A DNA stretch of 64,000 bases from Lacticaseibacillus parakribbianus (GTDB taxonomy: Bacteria > Bacillota > Bacilli > Lactobacillales > Lactobacillaceae). Below, piece by piece: positions 43,468 through 51,214 of this stretch. Under the pieces are notes generated by a model. It saw nothing but the letters and a program-made list of their open reading frames with translations. It was not told where the DNA came from and did not search any database. The stretch is from positions 1-64,000 of the forward strand of contig NZ_JANQBA010000009.1 of the NCBI RefSeq assembly GCF_025490915.1. The letters are read 5' to 3'. Made by a program: the position numbers and the translations under genes. How positions within the stretch are numbered: the first letter of the stretch is position 1; every line of letters begins with the position of its first letter.

Positions 43468-45138
43468 TCAGCCGCGCAGCAACAAGTCGTAGCGAATGCC
43501 TTGCGGATAGGCCCGCCACAGCAGCCAGCCGATCAAGGCGAACACCACGGCCAGCCCCAGGTCGAACCAGACGGTGAAAAGGAGCCCCCCGGCCACGACG
43601 ATCGCCATCATGATGATCATCCCGACCAAAACCGCGCCGACGCCGACGATGCCGTTGGTCGCCCCTTTTTGCGCGGTGAACTCGCTTGAAAACGGCAGGG
43701 TGCGGCCGACAATCATGCGCCCGAACAACAGCGCAAACATCCAAGTCATCGCCACCGTCAACACCCCGGCCGACAGCGCGTGAACGCCGGTGAACGGCAC
43801 GAAGACCACCAGCCACAAAAGCTCAAAGGGCAAAATCAGCTTGGCAAACAGCGCGGTGATCACGCCGCGCAGCAGCAGCCCGTGCGTGGCGAACGGCACG
43901 GTGCGAAAGATGCCCATCGCCTCGGGCTGGTGTGAAAACGACAGGTTGACGATCGCCGTCGGCAGCGCGATCACCAGGCCGATGCCCAGGTACGGCAGGA
44001 AATGGAGGATGGCCAGGTGATTGGCGCCGCGCAACAGCCCCGCCCCCAAGATCACCGGGATCATGAAGCCGTAAGCCAGCTGCGGGTAAACGCGCAGCTT
44101 GAAGTCGCGCTCGTATTGCATCATGCGCCAGCCCAGGGTGAAGTAGGTGGCCTCGGCGCCGCGGGTGGTCAACAGCCGCCTGGTGGTGGTGAACCACCAG
44201 GAGTGCTTGCGGTTTTGATTCGAGCTTTGCTCCAGTTTCTCAAGCGACTGCTCGAACTGCGCAGCGTGAGTGAAGTAGGCCGCGACCAAGGCCGCGGTGA
44301 CCCCCACCGCCAGGCCGGTCAACACCAGACTGACGGGCTTGAACACGCCGTCAAACAGCAGCGCCGGTCCGGCGAACCACACCGGGGCGGCCGGCACGTA
44401 CCACCACAAGAGGCGCGTCGGCATCGCCAGGTCGATTTTGGCCATGGTGTCGACGCCGACCAAGTTGGGCAGCTGACTGGCCGCGTACATCAAGACGATC
44501 AGCCCGATCTGCACGACGTTCAAGATGTTGCGCAGCCGCTCGCCGTCAAAGAAGCGCAGCACCAGTAGGTACAAAAACAGCGACAAGACAAAGGCGAACA
44601 CGGCCAGCATCACCGCGCCAAGCGCCGCGCCGACCAACACCAGCGGCCCGTGCTGCAGCGTCAGCACCACCAAGCTTGGCACCGCCAGCGCCACCAGCGT
44701 CACCGCCAGGAAGAACACGACCACCGCCAACCGCGCGGCATTGAGCGTCCGGTCGGCCACCCCCCGCACCGCAAAGATGCGCCGGTCCCGCGGATCCAAG
44801 ATCAGGCTGGAGTAGCCCGACAGCATTTGAAGGAAAAACATCACAAACAGCGTGGTGTAAAACGCGGTCAACTGCGTCATCAAGGGCAGCGGCAAAAACA
44901 GCGTGACGCCGATCACCACCCCGATCAGCAGGTTCAACAAGAAGGTGTTGCGCAACCCGTGATCCGGCGCGTCCGCCTTCTTCTTGCGGTAGGACACGCC
45001 GATGCCGCTTTTGCTGCGGGCGGCCAGCTTGAACTTGGCCGAGACGATCAGCGCGAACTGCTCGAAGTCGACCCCGCCGGCCGTGAGCGGCTTGCGCAGC
45101 GCGGTCAAAAAGCCCAATCCGCGTGGTAGCTCACTCAT
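43468..45138 (-). CDS. ABC transporter permease
   Basis: 556 residues with about twelve hydrophobic segments, arranged as two halves separated by a charged loop (EQSLEKLEQSSNQNRKHSWWF, about residue 305). No ATPase motif. Starts 8 bp inside the end of the ATPase gene, so the two form one exporter. Long ABC-2-like permeases of this shape occur in lactobacilli; the cargo is unknown. The neighbouring promoter carries a palindrome suggesting control by a repressor encoded elsewhere. Confidence 0.82.
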   Translation of the reverse strand: MSELPRGLGFLTALRKPLTAGGVDFEQFALIVSAKFKLAARSKSGIGVSYRKKKADAPDHGLRNTFLLNLLIGVVIGVTLFLPLPLMTQLTAFYTTLFVMFFLQMLSGYSSLILDPRDRRIFAVRGVADRTLNAARLAVVVFFLAVTLVALAVPSLVVLTLQHGPLVLVGAALGAVMLAVFAFVLSLFLYLLVLRFFDGERLRNILNVVQIGLIVLMYAASQLPNLVGVDTMAKIDLAMPTRLLWWYVPAAPVWFAGPALLFDGVFKPVSLVLTGLAVGVTAALVAAYFTHAAQFEQSLEKLEQSSNQNRKHSWWFTTTRRLLTTRGAEATYFTLGWRMMQYERDFKLRVYPQLAYGFMIPVILGAGLLRGANHLAILHFLPYLGIGLVIALPTAIVNLSFSHQPEAMGIFRTVPFATHGLLLRGVITALFAKLILPFELLWLVVFVPFTGVHALSAGVLTVAMTWMFALLFGRMIVGRTLPFSSEFTAQKGATNGIVGVGAVLVGMIIMMAIVVAGGLLFTVWFDLGLAVVFALIGWLLWRAYPQGIRYDLLLRG

Positions 45139-45916
45139 GGCCGACCCCTCCCGTCACGATGTCGACGAAGGCCTTGGCCTTTTCGCCGTGCTCGGCAAAG
45201 CCGGTCAGCTCGTTGAACAGCTCCTGCAGGTTGGTGTCGGCGCCGTTGGTGATCGCGCTGAAGGTCCCATCCGCCTGCACCTGCCCGTCGTTGAGCAAGA
45301 TGATGCGATCGGAGAGCTTTTGCACCACGTCCATGATGTGGCTGGAGTAAAAAATCGTCTTGCCGCGTTTTTTCAACTCGACCAAGATCTCCTCGATCAC
45401 CAGCACGGTGTTGGCGTCCAGCCCGTTGAGCGGCTCGTCCCAAAACAAGACGTCCGGGTCGTGCAAGAGGCTGGCGATGATCAACACCAGCTGGCGCATC
45501 CCCTTGGAGTAGGCGGTGATGCGCCGATCAAGCGCCGGGGCCAGGCCGACGATGCCGGCCAGGGCCACCGCTTTGTCCTCAGCGTCCTGCTCGCTCAGCC
45601 CGTACAGCTGGCCGATCAAGGTCAGGTACTCCCGCGCGGTCAAGGCATCGAACACGTCGGCGCTTTCCGGCACGTAGCCAATGTGCTGCTTGTAGCTGGG
45701 GTCATCCGGCCGCACCGGCTGGCCCATCAGCTCGATGGTGCCGGCGTCTTGGGTCAACAGGCCCAAGATAATCTTGACCGTCGTGCTTTTGCCCGCGCCG
45801 TTGGGGCCGATGTAGCCGACGATGGTGCCGGGTTCGATCGAAAACGAAACGTCCTTGAGTACCTGCTTGGCGCCGAATGATTTTTGAACATTGGTCAATG
45901 CAATCGCAACTGCCAT
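45131..45916 (-). CDS. ABC transporter ATP-binding protein
   Basis: 261 residues. Walker A GPNGAGKST near residue 40, Q loop YVPESADVFDALTAREYL, signature KGMRQLVLIIASLL (the usual LSGGQ is replaced by YSKGMRQ, as in CcmA/NatA-type ATPases), Walker B DVLFWDEPLNGLD and the H-loop histidine in FYSSHIMD. GGGAGG before the ATG. Pairs with the overlapping permease gene. Confidence 0.93.
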   Translation of the reverse strand: MAVAIALTNVQKSFGAKQVLKDVSFSIEPGTIVGYIGPNGAGKSTTVKIILGLLTQDAGTIELMGQPVRPDDPSYKQHIGYVPESADVFDALTAREYLTLIGQLYGLSEQDAEDKAVALAGIVGLAPALDRRITAYSKGMRQLVLIIASLLHDPDVLFWDEPLNGLDANTVLVIEEILVELKKRGKTIFYSSHIMDVVQKLSDRIILLNDGQVQADGTFSAITNGADTNLQELFNELTGFAEHGEKAKAFVDIVTGGVGHE

Positions 45917-46012
45917 GGTGTGCCTCCCTTTGCGGTCATCCCGCGGATACGCCAACTATACCCTAATTGAGGTCAAGCGCAAGCGCGAGGCTTGTGTTCG
46001 ATTCCACAAGGC

Positions 46013-46049
46013 AGTATACCCGTGGCCTGGTACTTTGTAAAGCAAAGTA
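46013..46049 (-). promoter_or_regulatory. promoter and operator of the ABC exporter operon
   Basis: On the minus strand TTTACA (46036-46041), 17 bp, TATACT (46013-46018). TACTTTG-TAAAG-CAAAGTA (46031-46049) is a perfect inverted repeat over the -35. Confidence 0.72.
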
Positions 46050-46074
46050 TGCGACCATCATCGGCACCAACGCG

Positions 46075-46130
46075 CAAAAAAACGCACCAAATCCGGCGCG
46101 GGGAAGCCCCGTACCGGACCTGATGCGTTG
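46075..46130 (-). terminator. terminator of the 46-kb structured RNA
   Basis: On the minus strand AACGCATCAGGTCCGG pairs with CCGGATTTGGTGCGTT around an inner CGGGG..CCCCG hairpin; seven T follow. Confidence 0.85.
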
Positions 46131-46605
46131 GGTGGTGCTACCGGCCAATCGTCGGCGGCCGGACCGCGGCCTGCCCCGCCTGCCGGGCGTCGGCCCACGG
46201 TGGGCGAAACGCTAAGCGTCGGTACAGGCGTGCGGTCGGGTCAACCACAACTGACCCAATACTGCCGGTGGTGCAAGGACGCGGCCTGTTGCCAGCACAC
46301 ACCACCCGGAACCGCCGGGCGACTTGCGGTGTGAGCGTGCTGGCCGGTGCGCGTGCCGGCCGTCTCTTGCGTCCGCAGCTGGCTCCGAGGAGTAGGACGC
46401 AAGGCGTGCGGCGACCGGGTCGAGAATCCGCTACCCTTAATGATTCCCGTCGGCGACTCGGCGGGTTCCGCTAATTCCATCAATGGAAGGGCTGGTGAAG
46501 CCTGGTCTGGGTGAGGCGACGTGGCGCTTGCCACCGGATCGTCTGCCGAAGTCCGCGGATTGCATCGACAACGCGTTTGCCGAACCACGGGCCTGATGTC
46601 CATCT
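46075..46605 (-). ncRNA. unidentified structured RNA, about 530 nt
   Basis: No credible reading frame. On the minus strand it has a strong promoter (46612-46640) and a long terminator (46075-46130). The predicted transcript contains CUUGCGUCC..GGACGCAAG (perfect, 46366-46403) enclosing CUCC-UC-GGAG, UUCCAU-UG-AUGGAA, GUGGC..GCCAC, GCCGG..CCGGC, GGGUCA..UGACCC, CCCA..UGGG and CGCU-U-AGCG. It lacks the conserved GAGGAAAGUC of RNase P RNA, the tmRNA ends and the SRP domain IV. Identity unknown. Confidence 0.68.
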
Positions 46606-46611
46606 GAGGCT

Positions 46612-46640
46612 ATCGTAACAGCTGCTGTGCTGGCCGTCAA
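46612..46640 (-). promoter_or_regulatory. promoter of the 46-kb structured RNA
   Basis: On the minus strand TTGACG (46635-46640), 17 bp, TACGAT (46612-46617). Confidence 0.78.
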
Positions 46641-46655
46641 TTTATCAGCTCGCAA

Positions 46656-47390
46656 TCAGCGCTGAGCGGTGAATTCCTGCTTCGTGCCCAAAAACGCCAC
46701 CGCCGCAAGTGTCTGGTCGTCGACGCTCAACGTGCCTTGCTGCCAGTACTCGGCCTGCTTGGGCCGGCTGCCGCCGATGGCAAGCCGGGGCCCCGGCACC
46801 GCCGCCACGGCCCGCAACACCCGGGGGCTTGCCATCACCAGGCAGGTTTTGCCGGTGGCGGCCTTGATCAGCGCGATGAAGCGCGTCAAGGCGGCGACAA
46901 GCTGCGCCTTAGCCGGCGGCCGGGCGGCGTAATCCCCGTAGTAGGTTAGGTAAACACCGATCGGCAAGCTCCCCCAGTCGCGCTTGGTCTGCTTGAGAAA
47001 CTGCTGGGCCTGGGCGTCCGGCGGTGAGTCGAAGCTGAAGTAGTGGTAGACGCCGATGCGCAGCTGGGCGCCGACGCTTCTGTCGTAATTGACGGTGAAG
47101 GCGTCGTCGAAGTAGCTGGCGCCTTGCGTGGCCTTGAGGTAGGCGAAGCCGACCCCGGCGTCTTGCAGCGCCGCAAAGTCTTGGTAGCCATCGTCGGCGT
47201 CGAGCATCACCCCTTGCACCGCCCCGCCTTGCGCCTGGTGGGTCGGCCAGTGCCGCACCCCCCACCAGGCGCCAAGCGCCACGAGCATCAAGGCGACCAA
47301 GATCAGGCTGCCGCGGATGCGGCGGTGTTTTTTATCGTATGTGTCTGCGTAGATCGGCCGCTTCCCTGCGATGGTGCTCACCTCCGTCAT
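46656..47390 (-). CDS. GH25 muramidase-like membrane protein, catalytic acids missing
   Basis: About 244 residues or slightly fewer. One membrane anchor (LILVALMLVALGAWWGV, near 30-46), then a GH25 lysozyme-like domain: VMLDADDGYQDFAAL, GVGFAYLKATQGASYFDDAF and GVYHYFSFDSPPDAQAQQFL. Active GH25 enzymes have LPP-V-DxE at the next strand; here it reads LPIGVYLTYYGD, so Asp and Glu are replaced by Tyr and Thr. Hydrolysis of peptidoglycan is unlikely; a binding role is possible. The start is unclear: the ATG at 47390 lies directly after a TATAAT, while GGAGGTGA lies ahead of an ATC codon at 47370-47372. Confidence 0.72.
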   Translation of the reverse strand: MTEVSTIAGKRPIYADTYDKKHRRIRGSLILVALMLVALGAWWGVRHWPTHQAQGGAVQGVMLDADDGYQDFAALQDAGVGFAYLKATQGASYFDDAFTVNYDRSVGAQLRIGVYHYFSFDSPPDAQAQQFLKQTKRDWGSLPIGVYLTYYGDYAARPPAKAQLVAALTRFIALIKAATGKTCLVMASPRVLRAVAAVPGPRLAIGGSRPKQAEYWQQGTLSVDDQTLAAVAFLGTKQEFTAQR

Positions 47391-47546
47391 TATTATACCG
47401 AATATCGCGGCGGCCGAAAGGCGGAATCAAAATCAGCCTCTGGACCGATTATCCTGCGCGGCCAGGGGTTATCATTGTCTCATCCTCGAGTAAGCCTTAT
47501 CATGGAGTTAGCGCGTGGTCGAATTCGGGTGCCGGGAGGTGGGGAC

Positions 47547-47735
47547 ATGCTAGATGAGCGTTTGATCGGTGACACGTTCACCCTGCCCGAGACGGGCGAC
47601 GTCGTGTGTCTGTACGGCATTCACTACCACTACCTAGTCCTCGATGGGTCGCGCCCCGGTGACTTGGTGGTCATCGTGGGGGTGACCCCGCTGGCGTTGC
47701 GGGTTCGCAACGCCGAACGGGACTTACAGTACTGA
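47547..47735 (+). CDS. hypothetical protein, 62 aa
   Basis: A small beta-rich protein (TFTLPETGDVVCLYGIHYHYLVLDG). GGGAGGTGG is 8 bp before the ATG and codon use is normal. It lies 36 bp upstream of the SPFH gene and may be co-transcribed. Not recognised. Confidence 0.6.
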   Translation: MLDERLIGDTFTLPETGDVVCLYGIHYHYLVLDGSRPGDLVVIVGVTPLALRVRNAERDLQY

Positions 47736-47770
47736 GGTGCGGGGCGACCCGCAAATAAGGAGGAGTTACT

Positions 47771-48688
47771 ATGGGACAGATTATTTTGTGGACGGTTGTT
47801 GGCATCGTTGTGGTCATCGCCGTCGTCATGTTACTGAGCAGTGTGGCCATCATTCACACCGGTGAGGTCGGCATCGTCGAACGCTTGGGGAAGTATGTTC
47901 AAACGCTGCAGCCGGGCTTTCACGTCGTGCCGCCGATCATCTACCGCATCACCGAAATCGTCAACATGAAGCAGATTCCGCTGAAGGTCGACGAGCAGGA
48001 AGTGATCACCAAGGATAACGTCGTGGTGCGGATTTCCGAGACCCTGAAGTACCACATCACCGACGTCAACGCGTACGTTTACCAGAACAAGGACTCCGTT
48101 TTGTCCATGGTCCAAGACACCCGCGCCAACCTGCGCGGCATCATCGGCAACATGGACCTCAACGACGTCTTGAACGGCACCGAAACCATCAACCAGACCC
48201 TGTTCCAGCAGATTGCCGCCACCACCGCCGGCTACGGGCTGAACGTGGACCGCGTCAACATCGATTCCATCCAGGTCGACAAGACCATCCAAGAGTCGAT
48301 GAACAAGCTGCTGCGGGCGTCGCGTGAGAAGGAAGCCAACATCATGGAGGCCGAGGGGCTCAAGCAAAGCGCGATTGCCAAGGCCGAAGGTGAAAAGCAG
48401 GCCGACATCCTGCAGGCCGAGGCCAACAAGCAGACCCAGATTCTCGAGGCCCAGGGCCGCGCGGAATCCCAGCGCCTGATCGCCGAGGCGGTCAAGGACC
48501 AGATCAACTCGATCAACGCCGGGCTGGCCAAGGACGGCGACATGTACCTGAAGTACAAGAACGTCGAGGCCCTGGAAGCGCTGGCCAAGGGCACGGCCAA
48601 CACCGTGGTGATGCCAAGCACCGCCGTCGACTCGCTGGGTCAGATTCCGGCGGTCGGCCAGGTTCTGACCGCCGCCGCCAAGAAGTAA
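47771..48688 (+). CDS. SPFH/stomatin-like membrane protein
   Basis: 305 residues. One N-terminal membrane helix (ILWTVVGIVVVIAVVMLLS), the SPFH domain (about 25-190) with EVGIVERLGKYVQTLQPGFHVVPP and VKVDEQEV-like strands, then a charged coiled coil rich in Glu/Ala/Lys (REKEANIMEAEGLKQSAIAK). Such proteins organise membrane microdomains and may control proteases. AAGGAGG precedes the ATG. A partner NfeD-type gene is not seen next to it. Confidence 0.93.
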   Translation: MGQIILWTVVGIVVVIAVVMLLSSVAIIHTGEVGIVERLGKYVQTLQPGFHVVPPIIYRITEIVNMKQIPLKVDEQEVITKDNVVVRISETLKYHITDVNAYVYQNKDSVLSMVQDTRANLRGIIGNMDLNDVLNGTETINQTLFQQIAATTAGYGLNVDRVNIDSIQVDKTIQESMNKLLRASREKEANIMEAEGLKQSAIAKAEGEKQADILQAEANKQTQILEAQGRAESQRLIAEAVKDQINSINAGLAKDGDMYLKYKNVEALEALAKGTANTVVMPSTAVDSLGQIPAVGQVLTAAAKK

Positions 48689-48695
48689 CACCCCG

Positions 48696-48726
48696 ACAGG
48701 ACCGCGCGTGGCGCGGCCCTGTTTTT
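48696..48726 (+). terminator. terminator of the SPFH gene
   Basis: ACAGGACCGCGC-GTG-GCGCGGCCCTGT then TTTT. Confidence 0.85.
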
Positions 48727-48746
48727 GTTTCGCGGATCGGCCACGC

Positions 48747-48789
48747 AAAATGGGACCACCGGCTTTGCCCAAGTCGGTGGTCCCATTTT
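48747..48789. terminator. bidirectional terminator
   Basis: AAAATGGGACCACCG / CGGTGGTCCCATTTT, perfect 15-bp stem. Serves the deoxynucleoside salvage operon on the minus strand. Confidence 0.88.
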
Positions 48790-48806
48790 GAATCTTAACG
48801 CTGCCC

Positions 48807-49514
48807 TCAGATGGCCCGGGCGGCGCGAATTTCGGCGAAGCGGCTCGGGGCGAGCTTGCCCAGCTCGACCAGCTTACCTTCGATCTGATCCAGCACCGCG
48901 TTGCGGTCTTTTGGGTTGTTGACGAAGTCATAGTGGTCGCGGTCAACCGTGATCAAAGTCGAGCGGGTGTAGCCCTTGGCCCAGTCGCGGTAGGCGGCGT
49001 TGACGCGGTTGTAGTAGGCCACAAGCTCCGGCTTCTCGCGGATGTCTTCCATCTCGCGACCGCGGCCTTGAATCTCTTCGATTTCGTGCTCCGGGTCGAT
49101 TTGGAGGTAAATGGCCAGGTCCGGCAGGCCGTTCCACGGGCTGCCGTTGACGTTGGCTTGCATCTCCTGGGACAGCGTGACGTAGATGTTGAAGTCGGCA
49201 TCGTCGATTTCGCCGTTCTTGTGCAGCTGCGAGGCCATCACGAAGTCGGATTCAAGCGAGGAGTCCATCACGGCGTTCTCCTGCATCACGGCCTTTTTGA
49301 GCTGCTGGTAGCGGAAGGTCAAAAAGGCAATCTGCAAAATCGTGCCGGTGGTCTTGCGGCTGTCGGCACCGGCGTCGTAGAACTTCTGGAGCATGTTGGC
49401 GATCATGCCATTGCCCTCGACGTCTTCGTAGTAAGCCGGGGCGGCGAGATCCGCCGACAATAGCCGAGTCAAAGACGTCTTGCCGGCGCCGATACTGCCG
49501 AGAATATAGATCAT
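48807..49514 (-). CDS. deoxynucleoside kinase
   Basis: 235 residues. Phosphorylates deoxynucleosides to monophosphates. P loop LGSIGAGKTSL at residue 5, the substrate-binding EDVEGN, the catalytic segment MDSSLESDFVMA with the ERS-like site, and the LID region GRGREMEDIREK. Lactobacilli use such kinases with deoxyribosyltransferases to make dNTPs from salvaged bases. Last gene of a three-gene operon. Confidence 0.93.
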   Translation of the reverse strand: MIYILGSIGAGKTSLTRLLSADLAAPAYYEDVEGNGMIANMLQKFYDAGADSRKTTGTILQIAFLTFRYQQLKKAVMQENAVMDSSLESDFVMASQLHKNGEIDDADFNIYVTLSQEMQANVNGSPWNGLPDLAIYLQIDPEHEIEEIQGRGREMEDIREKPELVAYYNRVNAAYRDWAKGYTRSTLITVDRDHYDFVNNPKDRNAVLDQIEGKLVELGKLAPSRFAEIRAARAI

Positions 49515-49539
49515 GTGTTACTCCTCCTATAATGTTGAA

Positions 49540-50031
49540 TCAAAATACCGGAAACGGATGGGCCGGCTCGCTGGGCAGGTGGTTGAAGTCGAAGGTCGAA
49601 AGCGCCGCGATGTCTTGGACGAAGGTCGTGACCCCGGCCGCCAGCATCAAGTTGAGCTTTTTGTCCGCCAGGTTGGCGGCCAGCGGCACCAAGATCACGG
49701 GCTTGTGCAGGGCCCTGAGGTAGCCGATTTCAAAGGCGCAGCCGGCATCCTCCGAATCCAGGTCGTAGAGAAACACCCCGGCGTCGGCGGTCGTCATGGC
49801 CGACAGGTCGTTGTTGTAGGTCGCATCGATCCACAGCCGCGACATCTGCGTGGCCGCGGCCGCCTGATCCTGGTACTCCCAGTCGAAGGGAAAATGCACC
49901 AAGGCCACCGTGTCGTTGTGATCAAGCGCCGCCTTGGCGTCGTTTACCCGGGCCTTTTGCGTGGCGTTGAACCACGGGCTGCCCAGGTAAAGCTTAGCCA
50001 GGGGCAACCGCGCCTTGCTTTTGTCTGTCAT
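49540..50031 (-). CDS. nucleoside 2-deoxyribosyltransferase
   Basis: 163 residues. Moves deoxyribose between bases, a reaction characteristic of lactobacilli. The nucleophile glutamate is in EDAGCAFEIGYLRAL; the nucleoside-binding ATYNNDLSAM and the start KLYLGSPWF match the family. It lies between the transporter and kinase genes and would exchange bases on imported deoxynucleosides before phosphorylation. Confidence 0.93.
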   Translation of the reverse strand: MTDKSKARLPLAKLYLGSPWFNATQKARVNDAKAALDHNDTVALVHFPFDWEYQDQAAAATQMSRLWIDATYNNDLSAMTTADAGVFLYDLDSEDAGCAFEIGYLRALHKPVILVPLAANLADKKLNLMLAAGVTTFVQDIAALSTFDFNHLPSEPAHPFPVF

Positions 50032-50086
50032 CTGATTCCTCCGTAAACCGGCGACTTCTACTATACCAGAAACACGCCGGGCATTC

Positions 50087-50818
50087 TCACTTGATTTCGT
50101 TCAGGCCCATTTTGCGGCGACCGGCGTTGAACCACGGGCTGATCGTGAAGGCCAAGATGTCGTTGATGACGTAGATGCTGGAGTTGATCGCCATGCCCAG
50201 GCTGGCGTCGCCTTGCGCGTAGGTGATGCCCCACAAAATCAGCTGGGCGATGCCGGAAAACAGCCACCAGAAGTACTGGTTGGAGTAGCGCAGGAAGCAG
50301 ACGATTCCGCCGGTCAAGGAAATCGCAAAGGCCATGCCGTCGTAAATCGGCCGCGGGTCGTTGGTGAAGTTGCCGATCAGGTAGGCCGACAGCGCCCAGA
50401 CCACCAGGGTGAAGCCCAAGGAAAGCGCCCACTCCTTGGCGCCGAACTTGCGCAGGTGGTTCTTGGTGTCGTCGTTCCAGCTGCGAACGCTGATCAACAC
50501 CGGCAGGTCGAGGGTCACCACGTAGGCGATTTGCTCAAAAATCGACAGGTAGTTCTTGGCGGTGAAGCCAACAAAAATAAAGCAGGCGGCCGAAATCAGC
50601 CCCAACCAGCCGTTGACGGCCTTGGTGGCGTTGATGGCCAGGACGCACAGCACCCCGATGGTCGTGCCGATGAAGGTGACCAAAGACACCGCCGTGATCG
50701 GCGCGTTCACCAGCGTCATGATCTGACAGCCCAGGGCGAACCAGAAGAGGTAGTAGTTCTGCTGCGGCCAGCCCTTGAGTTGATTCAGCAACCAAGTTCC
50801 GTAATTCTCATGCGTCAT
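50087..50818 (-). CDS. PnuC-family transporter (deoxynucleoside type by context)
   Basis: 243 residues with seven or eight membrane segments. The NQYFWWLFSGIAQLILW segment carries the WxxW-like motif of PnuC vitamin/nucleoside channels. Since the next genes are a deoxyribosyltransferase and a deoxynucleoside kinase, the substrate is more likely a deoxynucleoside than nicotinamide riboside. AAGGGGAC precedes the ATG. Confidence 0.85.
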   Translation of the reverse strand: MTHENYGTWLLNQLKGWPQQNYYLFWFALGCQIMTLVNAPITAVSLVTFIGTTIGVLCVLAINATKAVNGWLGLISAACFIFVGFTAKNYLSIFEQIAYVVTLDLPVLISVRSWNDDTKNHLRKFGAKEWALSLGFTLVVWALSAYLIGNFTNDPRPIYDGMAFAISLTGGIVCFLRYSNQYFWWLFSGIAQLILWGITYAQGDASLGMAINSSIYVINDILAFTISPWFNAGRRKMGLNEIK

Positions 50819-50868
50819 AATGAATAAGTCCCCTTTTTTGTCTCGTCTGCAAAAGCAGCATGGGGACC

Positions 50869-50897
50869 ATTATCGACCCGTCTCGGGCATTTGTAAA
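50869..50897 (-). promoter_or_regulatory. promoter of the deoxynucleoside salvage operon
   Basis: On the minus strand TTTACA (50892-50897), 17 bp, GATAAT (50869-50874). CCACATGTGG (50941-50950), a perfect palindrome, lies about 45 bp upstream of the -35. Confidence 0.65.
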
Positions 50898-50983
50898 GGC
50901 CGCAACCGCAAAATGTGGTGCTTGTTCAGCCGTGAACACCCCACATGTGGTGCCATGCGACCGCTTCCACCGCCCTGGCCCAC

Positions 50984-51011
50984 CAAAAAGGCGGCCTGGT
51001 TGGGCCGCCTT
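50984..51011 (-). terminator. terminator of the DUF1643 gene
   Basis: On the minus strand AAGGCGGCC-CAACCA-GGCCGCCTT then TTT. Confidence 0.75.
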
Positions 51012-51119
51012 GCTTGCGGGATGGTTGGGCCGCCCGACGCGGTGTGGTGGCGCTGCCTTGCGGAGTGGTGGGGCCGCCCGACGCGGTCGCGTCGTGCCGC
51101 CTTGCTTGCGGGATGGTTG
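51004..51119. repeat. GC-rich tandem repeat, about 2.5 copies
   Basis: A 24-base element starting GCCGCCTTGCTTGCGGG occurs at 51004-51027 and 51096-51119, and a 17-base element GGGCCGCCCGACGCGGT at 51027-51043 and 51071-51087. The period is about 46 bp, with a partly diverged middle copy. Intergenic, next to the DUF1643 terminator. Confidence 0.75.
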
Positions 51120-51214
51120 CGCAACGTCAACGGGGCGACGCTGCCCCACCCCGGCCCGGCGCCGTCGCGCTGGTGCGGTGGCGCCGCAGCGTGGATTTGC
51201 AGAGACGACCCTAT

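Noticed and set aside
46241-46603. 120-codon frame in the 46-kb RNA region
   Set aside because: Unbiased codon use, no start context, interrupted by stable stems, and antisense to nothing conserved.
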